A DNA stretch of 58,000 bases from Adiantum capillus-veneris (Eukaryota > Streptophyta > Polypodiopsida > Polypodiales > Pteridaceae), in the NCBI GenBank assembly GCA_014529385.2, contig CM043969.1:20244946-20302945 (forward strand), given 5' to 3'. This document shows positions 22,225 through 36,287 of this stretch, piece after piece. Within the stretch, counting starts at the first letter, position 1. The number at the start of each line of letters is the position of its first letter. The notes under the pieces were generated by a model. It worked only from the letters and a program-made list of their open reading frames with translations. It did not search any database and was not told the origin of the DNA. The translations under genes and the position numbers were made by a program.

Positions 22225-24699
22225 AATTTGGCACACGTCCTTGTGTGCTGGTGAAGCAAAACACGGTGACATGGTAGAAACAAGTCCATGGAGGAAATGT
22301 TGAGTTGCAAAACATAAGAACAAGTAATGAGCATCAAAGGCCACCAAGAATGAATAAAACATGAGCACAAATGAACAATCATGCAAAGTGATTTTTTTCT
22401 TCTAAAAGGTGGGTCAATCATAGTAAAAAACTAGACAACATAAAGCAAAAAACACCTAGACTGTTGTGAAGATTAAACCACTTAAAATTTCAGTTTTATG
22501 CATGAAACACAAGCAATCAATTATGACCCTAGGCTAATGCAAGCTCATAAACCCACTAGCCTAAAAACTATGTGACCAATATTAATAAATCATTCAAGTC
22601 TATCATGTCTGCGGGCGCAAAAAGCTCATAATCTATTAGTACATTGTCAAAGATTTTTGAAGCTCATGGAAGTTTTGTTTTTGCATTCATTGAAAAAAGT
22701 AAAACACATCACAAGGCTACCACCCCAAGGCAAGTCTACATGAGACTCTCGGCTTCTTGAACCCTCAAGAAGGTGTTCCAAAAGCCTACTAGCCTACCAA
22801 GGCAACGGCTAACCCCTATCAACCTAGGGCATCGATTTAGGGCCTTGACCAAGCAAGCAAAAGTGATTCCCCTCGCCTGCCAAGTACCAATAAGGCACTA
22901 GGCCTCACAAAGACACAGCATAACATAAAGACTTTGATTTTCATGTGTCTAGTAGTATTTTTTGCTACTTTTTCTTGACACTTTTTTGCTTCATTGATTC
23001 ATTTTTAGTACTTTTTTATTTTCTTCTAATTTGAGATGCTTATGGAAATTGGACTAAAGGACTAAAACCTAATCATAGCCCTAGGTCATGTTAAAAATGA
23101 ATGGAGTATTAAGACCATCACTAAGAGTCTAAAACTAATGAGAAATGAACCTACGTTAATCTAAGGTCAAGGCCAATTACCTATGATTAGCACACATAAA
23201 ACCTAATTTTTTGATGAGTTAATTTTCAGAAAGCAAAGTGTTGAAACTTTAGGATGAACATGAAAAAACATAGCTTAGAAGCAAAAATTACTTAAGCCAA
23301 GCATAGAGAATGAAGCGATGAACAAAAGAGCAAAATCATGGAAGGATTACACCTATTCATGCTCTTTTGAGCATCCTTCAGCAAGCATCCCCTTTGTAGA
23401 GAAGCCTCTTGATCTTTTTATTTGAAAAAGAAGCTTTTTGAAGCTAAGTGTAAACACAAGCTACAAAAGCCATTTTTTGAAATCCAAAAGCACACAAAAA
23501 GAATTAATGAAAACCTAAAGCTAGGCTCTTGCATACCCAAGTTTTCCAAAGGGAAAAAACCCAAGGGAAAAAAGTGCCTTTGGTTATGCACATGATGCTC
23601 TTTGTAGCAAATCTATGCATACATATCAACAATGAGAAAGGTAAAATGCTTCTACATAAGCAAATTTTACAATTTTTACCATCTCCCATGCATGGTTCAA
23701 AAGTTTGATTAATTTCTAGCTCAATGAAATATGGAAAACAAGCCAAGAGCTGAAAATAATGCAACTTATTAATGAAATGAAGTGGCTCTCGATAGCCAAA
23801 TTTTACAATTAAAAGATCCAAACAAGTTGGCTAAACACTAGCTCAAAATGAAAAAATTTAACTTTTGACCAAGCTATGAGGTAGCATATATACAACTTTT
23901 AATCCAGATAATTGGAATGGCTCTAAGTATCCAATTTTGCAATATTGCAATGAGGACCCCTTCTTGGATCAATGAAATCACACACTTGCCACAGTACCTC
24001 TTCAAAATGAACTCAATCATTAGTGCTTTTAATCATTTGTCATTCAAAGTAAGCACTAAAAATTTGCTCAATCAATTCCAAGCTCAATTTTTTAGGCACA
24101 CTGTTGTCCATAAGCTCAATTTTAATGGCTTTTCAATGATTTTTCATTTAAGTTGAGCATTAAAATGTACAAGCAATGTTAAGTTTAAACACAAAGTGTC
24201 CCGAATATACATTAACTCCTCATCCAACAATGTGACTACCGTCCACATGCATATCATAAAGAAAAAATTTGCTTTTCGCAGCCAAGCTTTGAATCAAGAT
24301 AGCTGACACTAACCTAATGCATAAGCGAAAAATTAGGTGCAATGAGATCATTTATGCATGGAAGTGCTCACACAATTCATACCACACATGAAGAAAAATT
24401 TGCATTTACAATTCAATTTTGTGCCTCTTATTAGGCAAATGGATCCTCGATCTTGCTCTGCCAATCATGCCTTTCACAAAAGCCCATTTGTTAGTGCTTT
24501 TAAAAGAGATTACATTCGATGAAAGCACTAAATTGAAAAAATTTCTTCAACCAAACACTCGAGTCTTTGCCCAATGTAGCTCTCAAATGAAGCTCGTTTA
24601 ACATATTTGGAATTTTCGAGCTCCGGGAAAAGATCAAGGGTGGGAATACCCTCCCTACCCCTTATTTTTTTTTCATTTAAATGCAAAAGTAAGCTCACT

Positions 24700-25180
24700 G
24701 TTTTCTGCGAGATGTTGGGGCCGACATACCGCTGGACTCGGGAGAGGTGTGGGGCCAGAGCAGCGAGAGAGACAAGTGTGTGTGGATGTGTGTGGTTAGG
24801 CCAGGTACCCGGCGACACATCTGCATTAACTCACTCAATGTGTGTGTGTGTGTGTTGACGTGTAGCGCAGCTTGTGCAGGCTCAGTGTGTGCGAGATGAG
24901 GTGAGCAACATCAATCACTTGCGGTGCTGCTACAGGTCCCAAGCCCCATATTCCGAGGTGTTTACAGGTTGAGCCAAAAACGAGACCAACAACATGTGTG
25001 TGAAGGGTTTATGGCAGGCAGCACCATAATCGACGAGGTGGGCCAGGTCAGCTGTGCGCGAGGGCATCATTTGTGTGTGTGTGTGTGGGTCTCTCTAACA
25101 AAAGCGCAGGCAGCTGTAAGCAAGTGGGTGGTTTTTTAATGGGCCATATTTGGTAGGAGAGCAGAAAGCCGAGCTGTATT
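24700..25180. other. GC-rich island with (TG)n runs inside the LARD
   Basis: About 480 bases are clearly richer in G and C than the AT-rich interior around them. They carry three (TG)n runs (near 24841, 25074 and 25190) and CCCGGCGACACATCTGC-type sequence. I see no ORF. It could be a captured segment or a structured packaging region. Confidence 0.5.
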
Positions 25181-27088
25181 GGCAGCTCTTGTGTGTGTGT
25201 GTGTAAGTCTTTTGAAAACGTCTTTTTTCTTTCTTTTTTAAACTCTCACTTAGTGTATGTTTCCATATGATTTCAACTTCCAAAGCCATTTAACATAGAT
25301 CATGTCATATTAAGTTTCCAAACAGTTAAATGTTTAGTTTTGCATCGATTTGATCTCAATATTTGGTTGAAAATTATCCAAATTGAAAGCTCAATCCAAT
25401 AATGGTACAAAAATTGATTCCGAACACAATCAATTACACAAAATCATGCATGTTTTGGTCTCATTTGACATTTTTACATTCCTCTTCAAGTCTCTTTGTA
25501 AAGCCTACATACAATTTTGGTCTATCATTGATCAAAGTGGGTGAACCGTTTGCAATTAATGCATTCATACACTATTGAGCTTTGCACACACATGAAACAT
25601 AGTATACCGATTTTCATATTTGTGTAACCAATTAATTTTTAATCATTCCAACTTGTGAGTTGCTCATATCTTCAAATTGGCATACACCAAAATGGTCTTT
25701 CCTATTCCAATCATTTTCAATTGGGTATCAATTGAATCATCCAAAGTCAATCAATCAAATACACACTGATCTTTTAGGTCAAATTAATCATCATAATTGG
25801 TAAAAAATATCAATTATTCATTAAGCATCAGATTGCACATGCCATTGAGTAGACACACACCCAAATTTAGGCCAAAAATTTATGAAATTAATCCATCAAT
25901 TACACATTGAAATTCTCAAATTTCAATCTCAATCAAGCATAAGTGAATGCATGCATGCTTAATTTCTAAAAAATTAACACCATTTTGACACAATCAAGCA
26001 ATGCACACACTCAAAATTAAGCAAAAAAATTCAAATTTGTTTCAAATGCCAATGCATTTAGGCTTACACCTAATGCTTGCACATACTTTTCATGAACATT
26101 TCACAATCAAAAATCATTTTGGTGCCCCAATTGACCATGAATAATTGAAAATCAAGTGGCCTTGGATGGGCACACACACTCAATTTTTGCCCAATTTTTG
26201 GCATTTAGGCTTATCCAATGATTGAATTAGCTTAACATACACATCATTTACATGATTTCATACTCATGTATCGTCAATTCCATCAATTTTTATGTATGCA
26301 CACATTCGAGATTAGGTGCACACACACTTGAAATTTTTGACAGTTTTTTCCTTCTTTGGTGTATGCACACACACAATGATTTTTATGCACACACATGAAT
26401 TCCTGATGGGAATTAAGCTTTATTTGGATACACACAAGCTCATTATTCACAATTTGACTATCAATTTCATTCCAAGTGTATCAAATTAGGTGCAAAGTGT
26501 AGGTCAATTTGTGTTACACACCTAATTTTAGAAAATAATTAGCAAATTGAATCACGTTGATCAATCAAACATTGACATAACAAATGAGTGCACTTACATC
26601 GTAACTACACTCCAAGCGATTGCTTTGCTCCACGCGAAAACGCATCATTGCACACACAAGTGTGTGCACCATCAAATTGGCTCCAAAATTGACCATTTGT
26701 AAGTCAAAATCAAACACTCAAATCATCAAATTAGGCATCAATTGGTACAATTAACTTCATTAGAGTGATGATCCCACCTCTTGCAAGGGGATTTCACATA
26801 CTTTACACTTTAAATTTTAGTGGTTAGGCTAGCATGGCTAGTCAAAATTAGTAAAAATTAGCATGAAATTAGTAACATTAGCATGGAAAGAAGCGAATGT
26901 AGCAAGGGTTACCATGAAATTAGTGAAATTGGGGGTTTGGGGTATTCATAACTCAACATTAGCATCAATTCCTTGCACAAACATCATCAAATTACACCAA
27001 ATGCAAGTTACACACACTCAAAAACCGAGAAATTAGTAAGAAATTACTCTATTCTACACATCCTAAACTCACTAGCTTAGCTAATCGA

Positions 27089-27106
27089 TCCCCGACAACG
27101 GTGCCA
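27089..27106 (-). promoter_or_regulatory. Primer-binding site, tRNA-Asp type
   Basis: Minus-strand TGGCACCGTTGTCGGGGA starts 2 bases inside the 5' LTR. The plant tRNA-Asp 3' end including CCA predicts TGGCGCCGTTGCCGGGGA, so 16 of 18 bases match. Confidence 0.85.
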
Positions 27107-27108
27107 AA

Positions 27109-27946
27109 TGTAGGAAGGCGTTGTAGCACGACCTAATCGCAACCCACAAAATTGTCAAATCGTGGATCGGTAACCCAACCAGGGCATGGAAGCACGAGCA
27201 TAGAATGTATAGACATAAAGGATTCAAGGGATCCTTCTACTCATCATAGAGAGAAGCCATGGAAAGGGATTCCTCTAATCAACAACACATTCCTACTTAC
27301 TAATCACTTGCACACAATCATGTGGTTGAAATTAACCTCTCACATCAATCACTCTATTCACAACTCTTAATCACACAACTACACAAGCATGCAATTAACA
27401 TACCTAATCTGCATTAGTGTATCCATTCCGGCACAACCTCTCAATGTGACTACGTATGCACACACACTAACCGCACAGCTTGTAGAGAGAGATGAAGAGA
27501 AGGAAGGCATAGCCCTCACACACCATGGCCAATGGTGTGGATAGAATAGATCAACTCAAAAAAGGGATTAGAGATCTACCATCATACTAATACAATCTCA
27601 CTCCACATAATCAAACAAAGAAGACTAATAAGAAAGAAAGTGTAATTGATTATAAATCAAGAGCTACATGGGCATGGAAAGCCCATGAGCCTCATGACCA
27701 TCCACTCTACAAAGAGAATAACTCACCCAAGAATGACTTCTCATTAAGCATAGGGCTCTTTTATAGCTTTGGTCCTCAAACCCTTCAACTATGGGATAAA
27801 GTTGAGCTCTTTAGCCTATACTTATACAACTTTGGAACTCCTAAATGCGCCCAAGGCCCTATCCAATGAAAAGGAAATATTGTGCACTATAGCACATCCA
27901 CAGCTTGGTGCATAATTGGTGTAGCCTGTGTTATCCGCTGCTAACA
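27109..27946 (-). repeat. 5' LTR of the LARD
   Basis: Transcription would run leftward. In minus-strand sense it starts TGTTAGCAGCGGATAACAC and ends CGCCTTCCTACA. It is paired with 21375-22211. Confidence 0.92.
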
Positions 27947-30900
27947 GTTGGACATCTACCCAAAACCATCCATGCTATCACAGTAGAGATATGACTATTC
28001 AATAGAGCTAGCTCAGACAAGTGGTGGACCTTAAAACCACCTTGAGCTAAAATCTCCATAACACAATGGTTAGTAGGTTCGACAACTGGTAGACCTCTTC
28101 CTAGACCATCCCTGGTAGTAAATATAGTAGCTACATTCGATTCACACATTGACCTTCAAACAATAGCGATAGGACTATTCAATAGAGCTATCTTGGATAA
28201 GTGGTGAACCTTCAAACCACCTTGGGCTAAGACCTCATTAACACAATGGATAGTAGGTTGGACAAGTTTTGGACCTCTACTCAAAACCACCCATGCTATC
28301 ATAGTAGAGAAAGGAGTATTCAATAGAGCTAGGTTGCACAGGTGGTGGACGTTCAAACCACCTTGGGCTAGAACATCCATAACACAATGGTTAGTAGGTT
28401 GGACAAGTGGTGGACCTCTACCCAAAACCATACATGGTAGTAAAAATAGTAGCTACACTTTATTCACACATTGAAGTTCAAAAAATAGACATAGCTTCTT
28501 TTAATAGATCTAGCGTGGCCAGATGGTGGATCTTCAAACAACCTTCGGCTAAAACCTCTGTAACACAATGGTAAGTAGGTTGAACAAGTCATGAACCTCT
28601 ACCCCAAACCATCCATGGTATTAAACATAGTAGCTACACTCCATTCACAAATTGACCTTCAAACAATAGAGATAGATTCTTTCAATAGATCTAGCTTTGA
28701 TAGGTGGTGGATCTTCAAACCACCTTGGTCTAAAGCCTCGATAACACAATGGATAGTGGGTTGGACCAGTGTTGGACCTCTACCCCAAATGATCCACGCT
28801 ATTATAGTAGAGATATGACTATTCAATAGAGATAGCTTGGATAGGTGGTGGACCTTCAAACCACCTTTGGCTAAAACCTCCAGAACACAATGGTTAGTAG
28901 GTTGGACAAGTGGTAGACCTCTACCCAGACTATCCCTAGTAGTAAACATAGTAGCTACACTCGATTAACACATTGACCTTTAAACAATAGCGAAATGACT
29001 ATTTGGTGGACCTTCAAACCACTTTGGTCTAAAAATTGCATAACAAAATAGTTACTAGGTTGGACAAGTGGTGGACCTCTGCACGGTGGTGGACCTTCAA
29101 ACCACCTTGGTTTAAAACTTGCATAACAAAATAGTTAGTAGGTTGGACAAGTGGTGGATCTCTGCACCAAAGCATCCCTGGTAGTAAAAATAGTAGACAC
29201 TCCATTCACACATTGACCTTCAAACAATAGAGATAGCTGCTTTCAATAGATCTAGCTTGGACATGACCTTCAAACAATAGAGATATCTTCTTTCAATACA
29301 TCTAGCTTGGACAGGTGGTGGACCTTCAAACCATCTTGGCCTAAAATCTTTACAACATAAGAAATAGTTAAGTGAACAAGTGATTGACCTCTATCCAGAA
29401 CCATCCATGCTATTAGAGTAGAGATAGGACTATTCAATAGAGATAGGTTGGATAGGTGGTAGACCTTCAAACCACCTTGGGCTAAAACCTCCATAACACA
29501 GTGGTTAGTAGGTTGGACAAGTGATGGACGTAAACCCAAAACCATCTATGGTAGTGAACATAATATCTACACTCCATGCACACATTGATCTTCAACAATA
29601 GAGAAAGATCTAGCTTCTATAGGTGGTGGACCTTCAAACAAACTTGGGCTAAAACCTGCATAACACAATGATTAGTAGGTTGGACAAGCGGTGGACCTCT
29701 ACCCCAAACCATCCCTAGTAGTAAACATAGTAGACACTCCATTCACACATTGACCTTCAAACAATAGACATAGCTACTTTCAATAGACAAACTTGGACAT
29801 GACCTTCAAACAATAGAGATAGCTTCTTTCAATACATCTAGCTTGTACAGGTTGTGGACCTTTAAACCAGCTTGGGCTAAAACCTTTATAACACAAGAAA
29901 TAGTAAAATGGACAAGTGATTGACCTCTACCCAGAACCATCCATGCTATCAGAGTAGAGATAGGATTATTGAATAGAGCTAGCTTGGACAGGTGGTGGAC
30001 CTTCAAACCACCTTGGGCTAAAACCTCCATAACAAACTGGTTAGTAGGTTGGACAAGTGATGGACCTTTGTTTCAAACGCTCTATGGTAGTAAACATAGT
30101 AGCTAGACGCCATTCACCTTTTGACCTTGAAACAATAGCCCGTGAGTTTCTTTTAATAGAGCTATCTTGGACATGTGATGGACCTTCAAACAACCTTGGG
30201 TTGAAACCTCCACAACACAATGGCTACTAGGTTGGACAAATGGTGGAGCTCTACCCTAGAACATTCATGGTAATAAACATAGTAGCTACACTCTATTCAC
30301 ACATTGATCTTTAAATAATAGAGATAGCTTCTTTCAATAGATCTAGCTTGGATAAGTTGTAGACCTACAAAACACCTTGGGCTAAAACCTCCATAACACA
30401 ATGGATTCTAGGTTGGACAAGTGTTGGACATCTACCCAAAACCATCCATGCTATCAAATCTATTCAATAGAGCTAGCTTGGATAGGTGGTGGACCTTCAA
30501 ATGACCTTGGGATAAAACCTCCATAAAACAATGGTTAGTAGGTTGGACAAGTGATGGACCTCTGCCCAAACCATCCATGGTAGTAAACATAGTAGCTACA
30601 CTCCATTCACACTTTGACCTTCAAGCAGTAGAGATAAATTCTTTCAAACCACCTTGGGCTAAAACCTCAACTACACAATGGATAGTAGGTTGGACAAGTG
30701 TTGGACCTCCACCTAAAACCATCCATGCTATCATAGTAGGGATAGGACTATTCCATAGAGCTAGTTTGGACAAGTAGCGGACCTTAAAACCACCTTGGGA
30801 TAAAACCTCCATAACACAATGGTTAGTAGGTTGGACAAGTGGTGGACCTCTACCTAAACCATCCCTGGTAGTAAACATAGTAGCTACAATCCATTCACAC

Positions 30901-33900
30901 ATTGATCTTCAAACAATAGCGATAGGACTATTCCATAGATCTAGCTTTGATAGGTGGTGGATCTTCAAACCACCTTGGTCTAAAACCTCCAAAACACAAT
31001 GGATAGTGGGTTAGACAAGTGTTGGAGCTCTACCCCAAACCATCCACGCTATTAGAGTAGAGATATGACTTTTCAATAGAGATAGCTTGGATAGGTGGTG
31101 GACCTTCAAACCACCTTGGGTTAAAACCTCCATAACACTATGGTTGGTAGGTTGGACAAGTGGTAGACCTTTGCCTAGAGTATCCCTGGTAGTAAACATA
31201 GTAGCTACACTCCATTAACAAATTGACCTTCAAACAATAGCAAAATGACTATTCAATAGAGCTAGCTTGGACAGGTGGTGGACCTTCAAACCACCTTGGT
31301 CTAAAACTTTCATAACAGAATAGCTAGTATGTTGGACAAGTGGTGGACCACTACACGATGGTGGACCTTCAAACCACCTTGGTCTAAAAATTGCATAATA
31401 AAATAGTTAGTAGGTTGGACAAGTGGTGGACCTCTACACCAAACCATCCATGGTAGTAAAAATAGTACACACTCCATTCACACATTGACCTTCAAACAAT
31501 AGAGATAGGTGCTTTCAATAGATCTAGCTTGGACATGACCTTCAAACAATAGAGATAGTTTCTTTCAATACATCCAGCTTGGACAGGTGGTGGACCTTCA
31601 AACCATCTTGGCCTAAAACCGTTATAACATAAGAAATAGTAAATTGGACAAGTGATTGACCTCTACCCAGAACCATCCATGCTATTAGAGTAAAGATAGG
31701 AATATTCAATAGAGATAGTTTGGATAGGTGGTGGATCCTTAAACCACCTTGGGCTAAAACCTCCATAACACAATGGTTAGTAGGTTGGACAAGTGATGGA
31801 CCTATACCACAAACCATCTATGGTAGTGAACACAGTATATACACTCCATGCACACATTGATCTTCAACAATACAGATAGATTCCTTAAAAAGAGCTAGCT
31901 TGTACAGGTGGTGGACCTTCAAATAACCTTGGGCTAAAACCTGCATAACACAATGGTTAGTAGGTTGGACAAGTGGTGGACCTCTGCCCCAAACCATCCC
32001 TGCTAGTAAACATAGTAGACACTGCATTCACACATTGACCTTCAAACAATAGCCCGTGAGCTTCTTTCAATAGAGATAGCTTGGACATGTGGTGGACCTT
32101 CAAACAAGCTTGGGCTAAAACCTCCATAATACAATGGCTACTAGGTTGGACAAATGGTGGAGCTCTACCCCAAAACATTCATTGTAGTAAACATACTATC
32201 TACACTCTATTCACACATTGACCTTTAAACATTAGAGATAGATTCTTTCAATAGATCTAGCTTGGATAAGTGGTTGCCTACAAACCGCCTTGGGCTAAAA
32301 CTTCTATAACACAATGGATAGTAGGTTGGATAAGTGTTGGACCTCTACCCAAAACCATCCACGCTATGAAAGTAGACATATGACTATTTAGAAGAGCTAG
32401 CTTGGATAGATGGTCGACCTTGAAACCACTTTGGGCTAAAACCTCCATAAGACAATGGTTAATAGGTTGGACAAGTGATGGACCTCTGCCCAAACCATCC
32501 ATGGTAGTAAACATAGTAGCTACACTCCATTAACACTTTGACCTTCAAACTGTAGAGATAAATTCTTTCAAACTACCTTGGGCTAAAACCTCAACTACAC
32601 AATGGATAGTAGGTTGGACAAGTGTTGGACCTCTACCCAAAACCATCTATGCGATCACAATAGATAAAGGACTATTCGATGGAGATATCTTGGACAAGTG
32701 GTGGACCTTATAAGTACCTTGGGTTAAAACCTCCAAAACACAATGGTTAGTAGGTTGGACAAGTGGTGGACCTGTGCCTAGACCATCCCTCGTAGTAAAC
32801 ATAGTAGCTACACTCCATTCACACATTGACCTTCAAACAATAGCGATAGGACTATTCCATAGAACTAACTTGGACTGGTGGTGGACCTTCAAACCACCTT
32901 GGGCTAAGACCTTCGTAACACAATGTATAGTAGATTGGAAAAGTGTTGGAACTCTACCTGAAACCATCCATGCTATCATAGTAGAGATAGGACTATTCAA
33001 TAGAGCTAGTCTATATAGGTGGTGGACCTTCAAACCACCTTGGGCTAAAACCTCCATAACACAATGGTTAGTAGACTTGACGAGTGGTGAACCTCTACCA
33101 CAAACCATCCATGGTATTAAACATAGTAGCTACACTCCATTCACAAATTGGTCTTCAAACAATAGAGATAGATTCTTTCAATAGATCTAGCTTTGACAGG
33201 TGGTGGACCCTTCAAACCACCTTGGACTAAATCCTGGATAACACAATGGATAGTGAGCTGGACCGGTGTTGGACCTCTACCCCAAAATATCCATGCTATC
33301 AGAGTAGAGATAGTACTATTCAATAGAGATAGCTTGGATAGGTGGTGGAACTTCAAACCACCTTGGGCTAAAACCTCCATAACACAATGGATAGTAGGTT
33401 GGACAAGTATTGGACCTGTACCCAAAACCATCCATGCTATCACAAGTGTTGGACCTCTACCCAAAACCATCCATGCTATCAGAGTAGAGATAGAACTTTT
33501 CAATAGAGCTAGCTTGGACAAGTGGTGCATGTTAAAACCACCTTGGGCTAAAACCTCCACAACACAATCTTTAGTAGGTTTGACAAGTGGTAGACCTCTG
33601 CTCAGTCCATCCCTGGTAGTAAACATAGTAGCTACACTCCATTCACACATGGACCTTCAAAAAGTAGCAATAGGACTATTCAATAGAGCTAGCTTGGACA
33701 GGTGCTGGACCTTTAAATCACCTTGTGCTACGACCTCCATAACACAATGGATAGTAGGTTGGACAAGTATTGGACCTCTACCCAAAACCATCCATGCTAT
33801 CATAGTAGAGATAGGACTATTCAATAGAGCTAGGTTTGTGCAGGTGGTGGACGTTCAAACCACCTTGGGCTAAAACATCCATAACACAATGGTTAGTAGG

Positions 33901-36287
33901 TTGGACAAGTGGTGGACGTCTACCCCAAACTATACATGGCAGTGAACATAGTAGATACACTTCAGTCACACATTGACCTTCAAACAATAGACATAGCTTC
34001 TTTTAATAGAGCTAGCTTGGCCAGATGGTGGATCTTCAAACAACCTTGGGCTAAAACCTCTGTAACACAATGGTAAGTAGGTTAGACAAGTGGTGAACCT
34101 CGACCCCAAACCATCCATGGTATTAAACATTGTAGCTACACTCCATTCACAAATTGACCTTCAAACAATAGAGATAGATTCTTTCAGTAGATCTAGCTTT
34201 GACAAGTGGTGGGCCTTCAAACCACCTTGGTTTAAAACCTCGATAACACAATGGATAGCGGGTTGGACCAATGTTGGACCTCTATCCCAAACCATCCATG
34301 CTATCAGAGTAGAGATATGACTATTTAATAGAGATATCTTGGATATGTGGTGGACCTTCAAACCACCTTTGGCTAAAATCTCCATAACACAATGGTTAGT
34401 AGGTTGGACAAGTGGTAGACCTTTGCCCAGACCATCCCTGGTAGTAAACATAGTAGCTACACTCCATTCACACATTTACCTTCAAACAATAGCGATAGGA
34501 CTATTCCATAGAGCTAGCTTGGGCTGGTGGTGGACCTTCACACATTGATCTTCAAATAAAAGCGATAGGACTATTCCATAGAGCTAGCTTGGACTGGTGG
34601 TGGACCTTCAAACCACCTTGGGCTAAGACCTTCATAACACAATGTACAGTAGATTGGAAAAGTGTTGGACCTCTACATGAAACCATCCATGCTATCACAG
34701 TAGATATATGACTATTTAATAGAGGTAGGTTGGATAGGTGGTGGACCTTCAAACCACATTGGGCTAAAACCTCCATAACACAATGGTTAGTACACTTGAC
34801 AAGTGGTGAACCTCTACCACAAACCATCCATGGTATTAAACATAGTAGATACACTCCATTCACAAATTGGTCTTCAAACAATAGAGATAGATTCTTTCAA
34901 TAGATCTAGCTTTGACAGGTGGTGGACCCTTCAAACCACCTTGGTCTAAAACCTGGAAAACACAATGGATAGTGAGTTGGACCGGTGTTGGACCTCTACC
35001 CCAAACTATCCACGCTAGCAGAGTACAAATAGGACTATTCAATAGAGATAGCTTGGATAGGTGGTGGAACTTTAAACCACCTTGGGCTAAAACCTCCATA
35101 ACACAATCGATAGTAGGGTGGACAAGTGTTGGATCTCTACCCGAAACCATCCATGCTATCACAGTAGAGATAGGACTTTTCAATAGAGCTAGCTTGGACA
35201 AGTGGTGGACCTTAAAACCACCTTGGGCTAAAACCTCCATAACACAATGGTTAGTAGGTTGGACAAGTGGTGATCTCTGCCCAGTCTATCCCTAGTAGTA
35301 AACATAGTAGCTAGACTCCATTCAACCATTGACCTTCAAACAATAGCAATAGGACTATTCAATAGAGCTAGCTTGGATAGGTGGTGGACCTTCAAACCAC
35401 CTTGGGCTACGACCTCCATAACACAATGGATAGTAGGTTGTACAAGTTTTGGACCTCTACCCGAAACCATCCCTGCTATCACAGTAGAGATAAGACTATT
35501 ACATAGAGCTAGGTTGCATAGGTGGTGGACGTTCAAACCACCTTGGGCTAAAGCATCCAGAACACAATGTTTAGTAGGTTAAACAAGTGGTGGATGTCTA
35601 CCCCAAACCATACATGGTAGTAAACATAGTATCTACACTTCATTCACACATTGACCTTCAAACAATAGACATATATTTTTTTAATAGAGCTAGCTTGGCC
35701 AGATGGTGGATCTTCAAACAACCTTGGGCTAAAACCATCGTAACACAGTGGCAAGTAGATTGGACAAGTGCTGAACCTCTACCCCAAACTATCCATGGTA
35801 TTAAACATAGTAGCTACACTCCATTCACAAATTGACCTTCAAACAATAGAGATAGATTCTCTTAATAGATCTAGCTTTGACAGGTGGTGGACCTTCAAAC
35901 CACCTTGGTCTAAAACCTCGATAACACAATGGATAGTGGGTTGGACCAATGTTGGACCTCTTACCCAAACCATCCACGCTGTCAGAGTAGAGATAGGACT
36001 ATTCAATAGAGATAGCTTGGATAGATGGTGGACCTTCAAACCACCTTTGGCTAAAACCTCCATAACACAATGTTTAGTAGGTTGGAAAAGTGGTAGACCT
36101 CTGCCCAGACCATCCCTGGTAGTAAACATAGTAGCTACACTCCATTCACACATTGACCTTCGAACAATTTCGATAGGACTATTCAATAGAGCTAGCTTGG
36201 ACAGGTGGTGGACCTTCAAACCACCTTGGTCTAAAACTTGCATAACGCAATGGTTATTAGGTTGGACAGGTGGTGCACCTCTGCCCT
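27947..36287. repeat. Main satellite array with higher-order structure
   Basis: Alternating units. The long one (about 181 bp) carries CATGGTAGTAAACATAGTAG and CACATTGACCTTCAAACAAT. The short one (about 140 bp) carries CCATGCTATCAGAGTAGAGA. Both share AGGTGGTGGACCTTCAAACC, ACCTCCATAACACAATGG and TAGGTTGGACAAGTGGTGG. Unit starts near 32783, 32964, 33105 and 33287 give 181, 141 and 182. The TTGGACARGTGGTGGACCT core occurs twice per unit about 70 bases apart, so units are themselves ancient dimers. A third form lacks the first core (about 148 bp, for example 32495-32642). Long frames on both strands across the units are repeat translations, not genes. Confidence 0.95.

Larger units (their letters stand above)
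21375..27946 (-). mobile_element. Large non-coding LTR retrotransposon (LARD)
   Basis: The element is 6,572 bp with two LTRs of about 837 bp ending TGTTAGCAG and CCTACA in minus-strand sense. It is flanked by the 5-bp duplication GTTGG (21370-21374 and 27947-27951). Orientation is minus: the primer-binding site is beside the right LTR and a polypurine tract beside the left one. The 4,897-bp interior has no gag, protease, RT or integrase motif in any frame; the longest frames are about 100 codons and random-looking. By size and lack of coding it fits the LARD class. The tRNA-Asp primer suggests Ty3/gypsy partners of the Athila/Tat type, an inference. It would need proteins supplied in trans. 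Confidence 0.88.

Noticed and set aside
24841-25203. Telomere-like repeat
   Set aside because: The runs are simple (TG)n, not TTTAGGG.
22212-27108. Hidden gag or pol in the LARD interior
   Set aside because: No CCHC, DSG/DTG protease, YxDD or integrase signature in the available frames; only a profile search could rescue a very decayed one.
27947-36287. CRISPR array
   Set aside because: The repeats are contiguous tandem units without unique spacers, in plant-type DNA.
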